Source: Psococerastis gibbosa
Lineage: Eukaryota; Arthropoda; Insecta; Psocodea; Psocidae
DNA length: 64,000 bases
NCBI GenBank assembly: GCA_963971405.1
Contig: OZ020489.1
Coordinates: 20,610,290-20,674,289 of the forward strand
Direction: 5' to 3'
In this document: in pieces, positions 8,511-21,192 of the stretch
How the letters are laid out: every line of letters starts with the position of its first letter
How positions within the stretch are numbered: the stretch's first letter is position 1
The notes under the pieces: generated by a model
The model's input: only the letters and a program-made list of their open reading frames with translations
Databases searched by the model: none
What the model was told of the DNA's origin: nothing
Position numbers and translations under genes: made by a program

Positions 8511-10027
8511 CCTTTCTTGGATGTCTTTTTTTATTTTTTCCACAATGGTTTGAAGAGGAGATGGGCCGTGACTTCCTGGTGGCTTCCTTGATACAACTTT
8601 TTTATTATTTGTAGTCGGATCCACACGTTTCATTTTGGTTAAGGCAACTCGCGATCGGAGAAACGGCATAGTATTTGCTGGCTTCTCTTCATTGCCTGGA
8701 CCCCGCGTTGACATTGTTTTAATTTAGTTTCTCGCGGCCGTCTTGTTCAACTGTTTAACTGTTAGGGTTTTAGTACCAATAATAAACCCGCCACGTCGAT
8801 GGAGGCCTTTAATTTCATCAACAAATCAATGCCTATAAGGCACTGTTGCCTCAGACCCTTAAGAAGGTTGAACCGATGGTTGAACATACGGGAACCAAGT
8901 TAAACTCGCTGCCAGGCGGTTCCCACGAGCTCTGCGTGCAATGAAGAGTTGGCTAACTTTACTCGACCAGACGTAGGCGTCACCCGGAAGCCACTCGTAA
9001 CCAAAATGTCCCAGTAAGGGGCTGCTATTAGGGAAGAATTAGCGCCCGTGTCTACCAGCGTCGGAAAAAACGTTTCCCCTATTTTGACACGTAAGAAAGG
9101 TCACTCAGCCAGCCCTACACATGCCAGCTCGATCTGCTCTGGCGCCGGAAAAGTAATCCTTAATATTATCCGCAAATTCGGGATGTGGAGCGTCCATGTC
9201 ATCGGGCGGCCCCACAATCTTTAAAATAATGTGTAGCGAATCGCAATTGTAACAAAGATTCACCGCTGCTGCCTTGTTGGTGTACGCATCGGCCATACTT
9301 ACATACGGTATTTTTGTCTGCCAAATATTAATTGTTGCTTCTATTTCTGCACAGGCTGCCTCTAGTTGCCGGAAGATGTAGACGTCCGCGAAAATCAACT
9401 TTTCTCTGTAGAGAGGCAACAGGTTGTTGCGCACAAGGTTGACCTCATCAATTCCGAATATTGGCCAAGAATTCTACTGATCTCTGCCCCGGTGTCATCT
9501 TCCTGTTGTAGCGCTGCGTCACCCCGGACGACGGTAAACGCCTCCTGGAATTCCAACTTTGCAGATCCGGTAAGTGCACTTCAAACCATGTTTTTGTCGT
9601 CCGAGAGAGAAGATCGATCTAGCAAACCGGGATAGATTAAATCCATGGGAAGTCCTGATTTGCTTGCCTTTCAAAGTCTCGTACAAATTCTTCCTCCCAG
9701 AGATACAGATGTCTCGGGACTGACAGACGCCCAGAAATTTAACCAGGGGCTTCCTGTAGCCACTCATGTCTGTCGAATGCCGGAACGGGTCGTAAGAGCT
9801 GCCATGAAAGGGTTGCTGGTGTTGCCAGGTCGGCGGTTGCTGCGGCATATGTGGCGGCGGTGGCTGTTGCCAGCCTGTTGCTTGTGACGGCTGGTGGGCA
9901 CTCTGGTGCTGTGGTGGCGTATGCCAAGCTTGTGGAAACTGTTGCTGCGGCTGCTGTGTAACTGTCGCCCGAGGCGGCTGTTGGGCAGTCGGCTGCTGCA
10001 GTGGAGCACTCCACTGCGGTGGCATCG
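8511..10027 (-). mobile_element. gag-pro fossil, U2
   Basis: Same parts as in U1, in the 1.5 kb form. Its capsid-like segment belongs to the a class (CAEIEATINIWQTK). Broken. Confidence 0.65.
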
Positions 10028-10401
10028 GCATGCGTTTGGACAAAAAAATATCGATGGCGCAGCAACAACGGCCTGCAAGAGAGTATGCATGTTGAAAAGA
10101 TTAGCAGGTACCACTTGGGGTGCAACGCAAGATGTCCTAGTCACCAACTACAAATCATACATAAGACCCCTTATTTAATACTGCTGCGAAGCCTTCTGTA
10201 CAGCAAGTGTCGCTAGCATGCGAAAACTGGACATTGCCCGAAATAATGCGCTGAAAGCTATCAGTGGGGCTGCCAAATCCACCCCTATCACAGCCTTGGA
10301 GTGTCAAACAGACATTGAACCACTAGAGTTGCGCCGCGACTGTACAACCCTTAAATTCTTTGAAGGAGGAGGAAGACTTCTGGAAACGTTGCCTTGCTTT
10401 T
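10028..10401 (+). mobile_element. LINE 3' tail, U3
   Basis: Essentially the U2 tail, with one difference just before the MRKLD codon (GCTAGCATG instead of GCTAACATG). Confidence 0.8.
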
Positions 10402-11918
10402 CCTTTCTTGGATGTCTTTTTTTATTTTTTCCACAATGGTTTGAAGAGGAGATGGGCCGTGACTTCCTGGTGGCTTCCTTGATACAACTTTTTTATTATT
10501 TGTAGTCGGATCCACACGTTTCATTTTGGTTAAGGCAACTCGCGATCGGAGAAACGGCATAGTATTTGCTGGCTTCTCTTCATTGCCTGGACCCCGCGTT
10601 GACATTGTTTTAATTTAGTTTCTCGCGGCCGTCTTGTTCAACTGTTTAACTGTTAGGGTTTTAGTACCAATAATAAACCCGCCACGTCGATGGAGGCCTT
10701 TAATTTCATCAACAAATCAATGCCTATAAGGCACTGTTGCCTCAGACCCTTAAGAAGGTTGAACCGATGGTTGAACATACGGGAACCAAGTTAAACTCGC
10801 TGCCAGGCGGTTCCCACGAGCTCTGCGTGCAATGAAGAGTTGGCTAACTTTACTCGACCAGACGTAGGCGTCACCCGGAAGCCACTCGTAACCAAAATGT
10901 CCCAGTAAGGGGCTGCTATTAGGGAAGAATTAGCGCCCGTGTCTACCAGCGTCGGAAAAAACGTTTCCCCTATTTTGACACGTAAGAAAGGTCACTCAGC
11001 CAGCCCTACACATGCCAGCTCGATCTGCTCTGGCGCCGGAAAAGTAATCCTTAATATTATCCGCAAATTCGGGATGTGGAGCGTCCATGTCATCGGGCGG
11101 CCCCACAATCTTTAAAATAATGTGTAGCGAATCGCAATTGTAACAAAGATTCACCGCTGCTGCCTTGTTGGTGTACGCATCGGCCATACTTACATACGGT
11201 ATTTTTGTCTGCCAAATATTAATTGTTGCTTCTATTTCTGCACAGGCTGCCTCTAGTTGCCGGAAGATGTAGACGTCCGCGAAAATCAACTTTTCTCTGT
11301 AGAGAGGCAACAGGTTGTTGCGCACAAGGTTGACCTCATCAATTCCGAATATTGGCCAAGAATTCTACTGATCTCTGCCCCGGTGTCATCTTCCTGTTGT
11401 AGCGCTGCGTCACCCCGGACGACGGTAAACGCCTCCTGGAATTCCAACTTTGCAGATCCGTTAAGTGCACTTCAAACCATGTTTTTGTCGTCCGAGAGAG
11501 AAGATCGATCTAGCAAACCGGGATAGATTAAATCCATGGGAAGTCCTGATTTGCTTGCCTTTCAAAGTCTCGTACAAATTCTTCCTCCCAGAGATACAGA
11601 TGTCTCGGGACTGACAGACGCCCAGAAATTTAACCAGGGGCTTCCTGTAGCCACTCATGTCTGTGGAATGCCGGAACGGGTCGTAAGAGCTGCCATGAAA
11701 GGGTTGCTGGTGTTGCCAGGTCGGCGGTTGCTGCGGCATATGTGGCGGCGGTGGCTGTTGCCAGCCTGTTGCTTGTGACGGCTGGTGGGCACTCTGGTGC
11801 TGTGGTGGCGTATGCCAAGCTTGTGGAAACTGTTGCTGCGGCTGCTGTGTAACTGTCGCCCGAGGCGGCTGTTGGGCAGTCGGCTGCTGCAGTGGAGCAC
11901 TCCACTGCGGTGGCATCG
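10402..11918 (-). mobile_element. gag-pro fossil, U3
   Basis: a-class block, nearly identical to the U2 block. Broken. Confidence 0.65.
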
Positions 11919-12292
11919 GCATGCGTTTGGACAAAAAAATATCGATGGCGCAGCAACAAAGGCCTGTAAGAGAGTATGCATGTTGAAAAGATTAGCAGGT
12001 ACCACTTGGGGTGCAACGCAAGATGTCCTAGTCACCAACTACAAATCATACATAAGACCCCTTATTTGATACTGCTGCGAAGCCTTCTGTACAGCAAGTG
12101 TCGCTAACATGCGAAAACTGGACATTGCCCGAAATAATGCGCTGAAAGCTATCAGTGGGGCTGCCAAATCCACCCCTATCACAGCCTTGGAGTGTCAAAC
12201 AGACATTGAACCACTAGAGTTGCGCCGCGACTGTACAACCCTTAAATTCTTTGAAGGAGGAGGAAGACTTCTGGAAACGTTGCCTTGCTTTT
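11919..12292 (+). mobile_element. LINE 3' tail, U4
   Basis: The stop after YIRPLI is TGA here rather than TAA. U5 shares this private change, which links U4 and U5 as a recent pair. Confidence 0.8.
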
Positions 12293-13800
12293 CCTTTCTT
12301 GGATGTCTTTTTTTATTTTTTCCACAATGGTTTGAAGAAGAGATGGGCCGTGACTTCCTGGTGGCTTCCTTGATACAACTTTTTTATTATTTGTAGTCGG
12401 ATCCACACGTTTCATTTTGGTTAAGGCAACTCGCGATCGGAGAAACGGCATAGTATTTGCTGGCTTCTCTTCATTGCCTGGACCCCGCGTTGACATTGTT
12501 TTAATTTAGTTTCTCGCGGCCGTCTTGTTCAACTGTTTAACTGTTAGGGTTTTAGTACCAATAATAAACCTGCCACGTCGATGGAGGCCTTTAATTTCAT
12601 CAACAAATCAATGCCTATAAGGCACTGTTGCCTCAGACCCTTAAGAAGGTTGAACCGATGGTTGACCATACGGGAACCAAGTTAAACTCGCTGCCAGGCG
12701 GTTCCCACGAGCTCTGCGTGCAATGAAGAGTCGGCTAACTTTACTCGACCAGACGTAGGCGTCACCCGGAAGCCACTCGTAACCAAAATGTCCCAGTAAG
12801 GGGCTGCTATTAGGGAAGAATTAGCGCCCGTGTCTACCAGCGTCGGAAAAAACGTTTCCCCTATTTTGACACGTAAGAAAGGTCACTCAGCCAGCCCTAC
12901 ACATGCCAGCTCGATCTGCTCTGGCGCTGGAAAAGTAATCCTTAATATAATCCGCATATTCGGGATGTGGAGGGTCCATGTCATCGGTGGTGTTGCTGGT
13001 TCCGTGGTTAGCGGTCTTCCAGTATTTCGCCCTCTGACTTTGTGGGCACTCACTGTGTTCATCCACGCCCTTTTGGCCACAATATCCGCAAAATTCACGG
13101 CGGGCGGCCCCTCAATCTTAAAAAAAATGTTTTAGCGAATCGCAATTGTAACAAAGGCTCACCGCTGCTGCCTTTAAGTTGGTGTACGCATCGGCCATAC
13201 ATACATACGGTATTTTTGTCTGCCCAATATTAATTGTTGCTTCTATTTCTACACAGGCTGCCTCTAGTTGCCGGAAGCTGTAAACGTCCGCGAAAATCAA
13301 CTTTTCTCTGTAGAGAGGCAACAGGTTGTTGCGCACAAGGTTGACCTCATCAATTCCGAATATTGGCCAAGAATTCTACTGATCTCTGCCCCGGTTTCAT
13401 CTTCCTGTAGTAGCGCTGCGTCACCCCGGACGACAGTGAACGCCTCCTGGAATTCCAACTCTGCAGATCCGGTAAGTGCACTTCAAACCATGTTTTTGCC
13501 GTCCGAGAGAGAAGATCGATCTAGCAAGCCAGGATAGATTAAATCCATCGGAAGTCCTGATTTGCTTGCCTCTCAAAGTCTCGTACAAATTCTTCCTCCC
13601 AGAGAAACAGATGTCTCGGGAACGACAGACGCCCAGAAATTTAACCAGGGTCTTCCTGTAGCCACTCATGTCTTTCGAATGCCGGAACGGGTCGTAAGAG
13701 CGGCCATAAAAGGGTTGCTGGTGTTGCCAGGTCGGCGGTGGCTGTGGCCAGCCTGTTGTTTGACGGCTGGTGGGCACTCTGGTGCTGTGGTGGCGTATGC
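12293..13800 (-). mobile_element. gag-pro fossil, U4 block b
   Basis: b-class block (CVEIEATINIGQTK, DTGANSSLI). Its upstream end joins segment M at CGTATGC instead of continuing the Gln/Pro-rich region to J1. Broken. Confidence 0.65.
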
Positions 13801-15797
13801 TTCGTTTGGTCGTTTAGTTTTCGTTCTATTCCCTCTATATACTGTTGGAGGTCACAATCGTCTAACCATCCATCCTGCGTTCTCATGTCGGGAGTATTAA
13901 TTGCCTGTATAGTACTATAGTGTTTAGGTCCACGGCTTGAGCAGGTGTCAAGTGCAGAGTCTGTTTTCTCTGACGCAGTGGCCTCAGCTGTCACAATTTG
14001 TTTTGACGTACAGGTAATTAGCCACAGCTGATTCCATTCATCGATGTTTTTGTTTGTTGTTGCCACTATAAATCTTGAAAGAGAGTCATCGGCAGCAGCT
14101 GTTATGTATTTCAAAGATTGTTTGTGCTTACTAATGGCAGCAATAGCATGTGGAACGCTGTGGTAGATGTGATTTTCCTCACGATTTAGCCTTACAATCG
14201 CTATGTTGTCTGTGCAACCACCCTGCAGTTCATGGTCAGTATAACATTGATTTCCATATTCCTGTACTCCCTGCTTGATTAACTCTCCTTTTTTCAATTT
14301 TAGTGAAAGTAAGGTATATATTGTTTGGATAATTTGGCAATGGCGTGTTTTGGCTAATCGGGATTTGTTCAAGTGACGTCACTACTTTGATTGTAGTGTG
14401 AATGTTTTTGTATAAATCTTTTAATGCAAAGCATAGGTCAGCGGGGCAGCGATGTGTGGTCGATATTTCCTCTGTAATTTTGCCCCATATATATCAGGCC
14501 TATGGAATTTTAAACCAGAGGGGCACACTTTTTCCCTGTCCAGGTTAGGAATTGGGTTGGAGTGCCCGAGTACCAGTATTTCTTTGCACTCAGCTTTGAT
14601 GGCAGAAACTCATAAAGATCCGGCATGGAGTAGCTATCCCTTGTCTACTATGACCCTATCAAATTTTATTTCGGAGCCGTTAATTAGGATTGATGCGACA
14701 GTCCTGTAGTCTTTTTGGAGAACGGCCCGCTTTATACCGTACGCATTCGTTACAGCATGTATCACGGACTTGACTCCTTCTCTGGTCGCTGTTAAAATTT
14801 TAAATCCTTCCCAGGGATATGGTTTTTTATAACCTAAGTCGTTTTTCCACAACCCGAATCCATTTCCGAACAGTCATCTAGCCCGATTTCTATGACTTTG
14901 CCCAGGCTTGCTATTTCTTCTGAAAGTGGTTTTAATATCGTCGATTATGTGCCTATTTTGTCCTTTGTCAAGTCAGCAATTACTATTGGCTTCCTGTTGT
15001 GGCCTAAGATAGCCTTACATGTCACTTGGTTTAGTTTTAAGGTTGGTAGTCTGTTGAAGTCATCCTGCTGCAGCCGCTTTTTTTGTGTGGGGAAAGCAGC
15101 GTGCTAGCCCACGTGAGATGTCATATTTGCCCTCTCTACCTTTATTGGCAAATGAAATTGTCAAATGGACCTTTTCGTGCAAGCAGTAAGTAGAGGTCAC
15201 CAGGGTTTTCTTACCTACATGGAATTGTTCGTGGCTACTAGGTACTTATTCCAGTCATCACTTGATACAGGTTTAAAGTGTGGCTTTTTTACTGGTGATA
15301 AGCTAATAAGATATTTATTAGGGAACGCTTTAGGGATAGTGGCCTCTTTCCAGCAAAGAAGGGTTTGATGCTTACTTGCCATTTGGTGAGTTTGTATCGT
15401 CACCGTCTCCAGCTGACCGGGTGGCTTAGTTTGTGTGCCGTGGTTGCTACTGCTGTTGCGTGGCTCAGTTTGGGGTGCTCTGTGGCGGCTGCTGCTGAAT
15501 GGCACAGTTTGCTTGGCTGCCTCATTGTTCCGGTGGTCTCTTTGGATTCCAACTTCGACAAATATCTTGCTTGGTGCAATTATTTGTGAGGTTTGTGTGG
15601 CTCCATCTCGGGTCTGGTTGTTTAAGCCAATCGTCTTTGCTTGCTTGCTTCTGCATTTCTGCATTTTTCTCTTAAGTCGTCTAGAAAAGGTTTTCTCTTT
15701 CCTTTGTGGCTTTATGCTCAACTTCACACGGTTTGTGCACTTCCTCCTGTGTCATGGATTCTTTGGGGGATATGGAGTCCGTCGTATCACCTATCCC
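13801..15797 (-). mobile_element. Segment M + linker L, U4 (unrecognised, gag-adjacent)
   Basis: M (13801-15113) continues an open minus-strand frame into the Gln/Pro-rich edge. The 243-codon frame 13641-14372 begins with TTG two codons after a stop, so its true start is unknown. Its product is hydrophilic (SRFIVATTNKNIDEWNQL, WLDDCDLQQYIEGIERKL) and I do not recognise it. A second frame (14634-14852: YPWEGFKILTATREG) is also unrecognised. L (15114-15797) corresponds to the linker of copy 0 at 3.24-3.7 kb. It is treated as part of the LTR fossil or its flank. Broken. Confidence 0.4.
14374..14381. promoter_or_regulatory. TGACGTCA palindrome (CRE/ATF-type site) in segment M
   Basis: An 8-bp perfect palindrome equal to the consensus cAMP-response element. 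The same site is in each M copy that reaches this far (19768, 25136, 30493, 34481, 39720), and independently at 52387-52394 in the R2 insertion and its R3 counterpart. Function is not shown; repeats carry it by descent. Confidence 0.3.
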
Positions 15798-17312
15798 TTC
15801 TTTCTTGGATGTCTTTTTTTATTTTTCCACAATGGTTTGATGAGGAGATGGGCCGTGACTTCCTGGTGGCTTCCTTGATACAACTTTTATATTATTTGTA
15901 TTCGAATCCACACGTTTCGTCTCGGTTAAGGCAGCTTTCGATCGGAGAAACGGAATAGTATTTGCTGGCTTTTCTTCATTACCTTGACCCCGCGTCGACA
16001 TTGTTTTAATTTAATCTCTCGCGTCCGTCTTGTTCAACTGTTTCTGTAAGGGTTTAAGTACCAATTATGAACCTGCCACGTCGATAGAGGCCTTTAATTT
16101 CAACAGCAAATCAATGCCTATAAGGCACGGTTGCCTCAGACCCTTAAGAAGGTTGAACCGATGGTTGATCATACGGGAACCAACTTAAACTCGCTGCCAG
16201 GCGGTTCCCACGAGCTCTGCGTGCAATGAAGAGTCGGCTAACTTTACTCGACCAGACGTAGGCGTCACCCAGAAGCCCCTCGTAACCAACATGTCCCAGT
16301 AAGGGGCTGCTATTAGGGCAGAATTAGCGCCCGTGTCTGCCAGCGTCGGAAATAACGTTTCCCCCATTTTGACACGTAAGAAAGGTCACTCAGCCAGCCC
16401 TACACATGCCAGCTCGATCTGCTCTGGCGCCGGAAAAGTAATCCTTAATATTATCCGCAAATTCGGGATGTGGAGCGTCCATGTCATCGGGCGGCCCCAC
16501 AATCTTTAAAATAATGTGTAGCGAATCGCAATTGTAACAAAGATTCACCGCTGCTGCCTTGTTGGTGTACGCATCGGCCATACTTACATACGGTATTTTT
16601 GTCTGCCAAATATTAATTGTTGCTTCTATTTCTGCACAGGCTGCCTCTAGTTGCCGGAAGATGTAGACGTCCGCGAAAATCAACTTTTCTCTGTAGAGAG
16701 GCAACAGGTTGTTGCGCACAAGGTTGACCTCATCAATTCCGAATATTGGCCAAGAATTCTACTGATCTCTGCCCCGGTGTCATCTTCCTGTTGTAGCGCT
16801 GCGTCACCCCGGACGACGGTAAACGCCTCCTGGAATTCCAACTTTGCAGATCCGGTAAGTGCACTTCAAACCATGTTTTTGTCGTCCGAGAGAGAAGATC
16901 GATCTAGCAAACCGGGATAGATTAAATCCATGGGAAGTCCTGATTTGCTTGCCTTTCAAAGTCTCGTACAAATTCTTCCTCCCAGAGATACAGATGTCTC
17001 GGGACTGACAGACGCCCAGAAATTTAACCAGGGGCTTCCTGTAGCCACTCATGTCTGTGGAATGCCGGAACGGGTCGTAAGAGCTGCCATGAAAGGGTTG
17101 CTGGTGTTGCCAGGTCGGCGGTTGCTGCGGCATATGTGGCGGCGGTGGCTGTTGCCAGCCTGTTGCTTGTGACGGCTGGTGGGCACTCTGGTGCTGTGGT
17201 GGCGTATGCCAAGCTTGTGGAAACTGTTGCTGCGGCTGCTGTGTAACTGTCGCCCGAGGCGGCTGTTGGGCAGTCGGCTGCTGCAGTGGAGCACTCCACT
17301 GCGGTGGCATCG
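15798..17312 (-). mobile_element. gag-pro fossil, U4 block a
   Basis: a-class block with the retropepsin signature DTGANSALI at 16311-16337 and the complete Gln/Pro-rich end up to J1 (variant a1). Broken. Confidence 0.65.
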
Positions 17313-17686
17313 GCATGCGTTTGGACAAAAAAATATCGATGGCGCAGCAACAAAGGCCTGTAAGAGAGTATGCATGTTGAAAAGATTAGCAGGTACCACT
17401 TGGGGTGCAACGCAAGATGTCCTAGTCACCAACTACAAATCATACATAAGACCCCTTATTTGATACTGCTGCGAAGCCTTCTGTACAGCAAGTGTCGCTA
17501 ACATGCGAAAACTGGACATTGCCCGAAATAATGCGCTGAAAGCTATCAGTGGGGCTGCCAAATCCACCCCTATCACAGCCTTGGAGTGTCAAACAGACAT
17601 TGAACCACTAGAGTTGCGCCGCGACTGTACAACCCTTAAATTCTTTGAAGGAGGAGGAAGACTTCTGGAAACGTTGCCTTGCTTTT
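17313..17686 (+). mobile_element. LINE 3' tail, U5
   Basis: Carries the TGA variant shared only with U4, and the same GAAGAAGAG variant downstream. Confidence 0.8.
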
Positions 17687-19194
17687 CCTTTCTTGGATGT
17701 CTTTTTTTATTTTTTCCACAATGGTTTGAAGAAGAGATGGGCCGTGACTTCCTGGTGGCTTCCTTGATACAACTTTTTTATTATTTGTAGTCGGATCCAC
17801 ACGTTTCATTTTGGTTAAGGCAACTCGCGATCGGAGAAACGGCATAGTATTTGCTGGCTTCTCTTCATTGCCTGGACCCCGCGTTGACATTGTTTTAATT
17901 TAGTTTCTCGCGGCCGTCTTGTTCAACTGTTTAACTGTTAGGGTTTTAGTACCAATAATAAACCTGCCACGTCGATGGAGGCCTTTAATTTCATCAACAA
18001 ATCAATGCCTATAAGGCACTGTTGCCTCAGACCCTTAAGAAGGTTGAACCGATGGTTGACCATACGGGAACCAAGTTAAACTCGCTGCCAGGCGGTTCCC
18101 ACGAGCTCTGCGTGCAATGAAGAGTCGGCTAACTTTACTCGACCAGACGTAGGCGTCACCCGGAAGCCACTCGTAACCAAAATGTCCCAGTAAGGGGCTG
18201 CTATTAGGGAAGAATTAGCGCCCGTGTCTACCAGCGTCGGAAAAAACGTTTCCCCTATTTTGACACGTAAGAAAGGTCACTCAGCCAGCCCTACACATGC
18301 CAGCTCGATCTGCTCTGGCGCTGGAAAAGTAATCCTTAATATAATCCGCATATTCGGGATGTGGAGGGTCCATGTCATCGGTGGTGTTGCTGGTTCCGTG
18401 GTTAGCGGTCTTCCAGTATTTCGCCCTCTGACTTTGTGGGCACTCACTGTGTTCATCCACGCCCTTTTGGCCACAATATCCGCAAAATTCACGGCGGGCG
18501 GCCCCTCAATCTTAAAAAAAATGTTTTAGCGAATCGCAATTGTAACAAAGGCTCACCGCTGCTGCCTTTAAGTTGGTGTACGCATCGGCCATACATACAT
18601 ACGGTATTTTTGTCTGCCCAATATTAATTGTTGCTTCTATTTCTACACAGGCTGCCTCTAGTTGCCGGAAGCTGTAAACGTCCGCGAAAATCAACTTTTC
18701 TCTGTAGAGAGGCAACAGGTTGTTGCGCACAAGGTTGACCTCATCAATTCCGAATATTGGCCAAGAATTCTACTGATCTCTGCCCCGGTTTCATCTTCCT
18801 GTAGTAGCGCTGCGTCACCCCGGACGACAGTGAACGCCTCCTGGAATTCCAACTCTGCAGATCCGGTAAGTGCACTTCAAACCATGTTTTTGCCGTCCGA
18901 GAGAGAAGATCGATCTAGCAAGCCAGGATAGATTAAATCCATCGGAAGTCCTGATTTGCTTGCCTCTCAAAGTCTCGTACAAATTCTTCCTCCCAGAGAA
19001 ACAGATGTCTCGGGAACGACAGACGCCCAGAAATTTAACCAGGGTCTTCCTGTAGCCACTCATGTCTTTCGAATGCCGGAACGGGTCGTAAGAGCGGCCA
19101 TAAAAGGGTTGCTGGTGTTGCCAGGTCGGCGGTGGCTGTGGCCAGCCTGTTGTTTGACGGCTGGTGGGCACTCTGGTGCTGTGGTGGCGTATGC
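17687..19194 (-). mobile_element. gag-pro fossil, U5 block b
   Basis: Variant b1, matching the U4 block. Broken. Confidence 0.65.
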
Positions 19195-21192
19195 TTCGTT
19201 TGGTCGTTTAGTTTTCGTTCTATTCCCTCTATATACTGTTGGAGGTCACAATCGTCTAACCATCCATCCTGCGTTCTCATGTCGGGAGTATTAATTGCCT
19301 GTATAGTACTATAGTGTTTAGGTCCACGGCTTGAGCAGGTGTCAAGTGCAGAGTCTGTTTTCTCTGACGCAGTGGCCTCAGCTGTCACAATTTGTTTTGA
19401 CGTACAGGTAATTAGCCACAGCTGATTCCATTCATCGATGTTTTTGTTTGTTGTTGCCACTATAAATCTTGAAAGAGAGTCATCGGCAGCAGCTGTTATG
19501 TATTTCAAAGATTGTTTGTGCTTACTAATGGCAGCAATAGCATGTGGAACGCTGTGGTAGATGTGATTTTCCTCACGATTTAGCCTTACAATCGCTATGT
19601 TGTCTGTGCAACCACCCTGCAGTTCATGGTCAGTATAACATTGATTTCCATATTCCTGTACTCCCTGCTTGATTAACTCTCCTTTTTTCAATTTTAGTGA
19701 AAGTAAGGTATATATTGTTTGGATAATTTGGCAATGGCGTGTTTTGGCTAATCGGGATTTGTTCAAGTGACGTCACTACTTTGATTGTAGTGTGAATGTT
19801 TTTGTATAAATCTTTTAATGCAAAGCATAGGTCAGCGGGGCAGCGATGTGTGGTCGATATTTCCTCTGTAATTTTGCCCCATATATATCAGGCCTATGGA
19901 ATTTTAAACCAGAGGGGCACACTTTTTCCCTGTCCAGGTTAGGAATTGGGTTGGAGTGCCCGAGTACCAGTATTTCTTTGCACTCAGCTTTGATGGCAGA
20001 AACTCATAAAGATCCGGCATGGAGTAGCTATCCCTTGTCTACTATGACCCTATCAAATTTTATTTCGGAGCCGTTAATTAGGATTGATGCGACAGTCCTG
20101 TAGTCTTTTTGGAGAACGGCCCGCTTTATACCGTACGCATTCGTTACAGCATGTATCACGGACTTGACTCCTTCTCTGGTCGCTGTTAAAATTTTAAATC
20201 CTTCCCAGGGATATGGTTTTTTATAACCTAAGTCGTTTTTCCACAACCCGAATCCATTTCCGAACAGTCATCTAGCCCGATTTCTATGACTTTGCCCAGG
20301 CTTGCTATTTCTTCTGAAAGTGGTTTTAATATCGTCGATTATGTGCCTATTTTGTCCTTTGTCAAGTCAGCAATTACTATTGGCTTCCTGTTGTGGCCTA
20401 AGATAGCCTTACATGTCACTTGGTTTAGTTTTAAGGTTGGTAGTCTGTTGAAGTCATCCTGCTGCAGCCGCTTTTTTTGTGTGGGGAAAGCAGCGTGCTA
20501 GCCCACGTGAGATGTCATATTTGCCCTCTCTACCTTTATTGGCAAATGAAATTGTCAAATGGACCTTTTCGTGCAAGCAGTAAGTAGAGGTCACCAGGGT
20601 TTTCTTACCTACATGGAATTGTTCGTGGCTACTAGGTACTTATTCCAGTCATCACTTGATACAGGTTTAAAGTGTGGCTTTTTTACTGGTGATAAGCTAA
20701 TAAGATATTTATTAGGGAACGCTTTAGGGATAGTGGCCTCTTTCCAGCAAAGAAGGGTTTCATGCTTACTTGCCATTTGGTGAGTTTGTATCGTCACCGT
20801 CTCCAGCTGTCCGGGTGGCTTAGTTTGTGTGCCGTGGTTGCTACTGCTGTTGCGTGGCTCAGTTTGGGGTGGTCTGTGGCGGCTGCTGCTGAATGGCACA
20901 GTTTGCTTGGCTGCCTCATTGTTCCGGTGGTCTCTTTGGATTCCAGCTTCGACAAATATCTTGCTTGGTGCAATTATTTGTGAGGTTTGTGTGGCTCCAT
21001 CTCGGGTCTGGTTGTTTAAGCCAATCGTCTTTGCTTGCTTGCTTCTGCATTTCTGCATTTTTCTCTTAAGTCGTCTAGAAAAGGTTTTCTCTTTCCTTTG
21101 TGGCTTTATGCTCAACTTCACACGGTTTGTGCACTTCCTCCTGTGTCATGGATTCTTTGGGGGATATGGAGTCCGTCGTATCACATTTCCCT
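19195..21192 (-). mobile_element. Segment M + linker L, U5
   Basis: M is the same as in U4, including the 243-codon open frame (19035-19766). L is the L2 variant, which differs from U4 at many single bases between about 20760 and 21360. Confidence 0.4.

Larger units (their letters stand above)
8137..10027. repeat. Array unit U2 (1891 bp)
   Basis: Blocks: LINE tail 8137-8510 (+), gag-pro fossil 8511-10027 (-). Same length to the base as U3, U10 and U11. Only a few base differences from U3 were seen by eye. Its J1 carries the full hairpin (8107-8126). Confidence 0.9.
10028..11918. repeat. Array unit U3 (1891 bp)
   Basis: Blocks: LINE tail 10028-10401, gag-pro fossil 10402-11918. A nearly exact copy of U2. 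Its gag-pro end carries a variant near 11660 that also marks the a blocks of U4 and U7, which ties it to their origin. Confidence 0.9.
11919..17312. repeat. Array unit U4, long (5394 bp)
   Basis: Blocks: LINE tail 11919-12292 (+), gag-pro b 12293-13800 (-), M 13801-15113, L 15114-15797, gag-pro a 15798-17312 (-). By eye the variants are b1, M1/L1 and a1. It is the first of four consecutive long units. Confidence 0.85.

Noticed and set aside
8327-8614. 95-codon frame MRKLDIARNN... as a separate gene
   Set aside because: It is the LINE tail reading across the join into antisense gag-pro sequence. The second half is not a protein domain.
9645-9887. Plus-strand frame MGSPDLLA...LLRHMWRRWLLPACCL, repeated in many units
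   Set aside because: It is a shadow of the Gln/Pro-rich minus-strand region. Repetitive CAG/CCA-rich coding gives long open frames on the other strand.
13641-14372. The 243-codon M frame as a conserved host gene family
   Set aside because: It has no ATG start, follows a stop by two codons, fuses into gag-edge sequence in another phase, and its conservation is explained by recent tandem copying.
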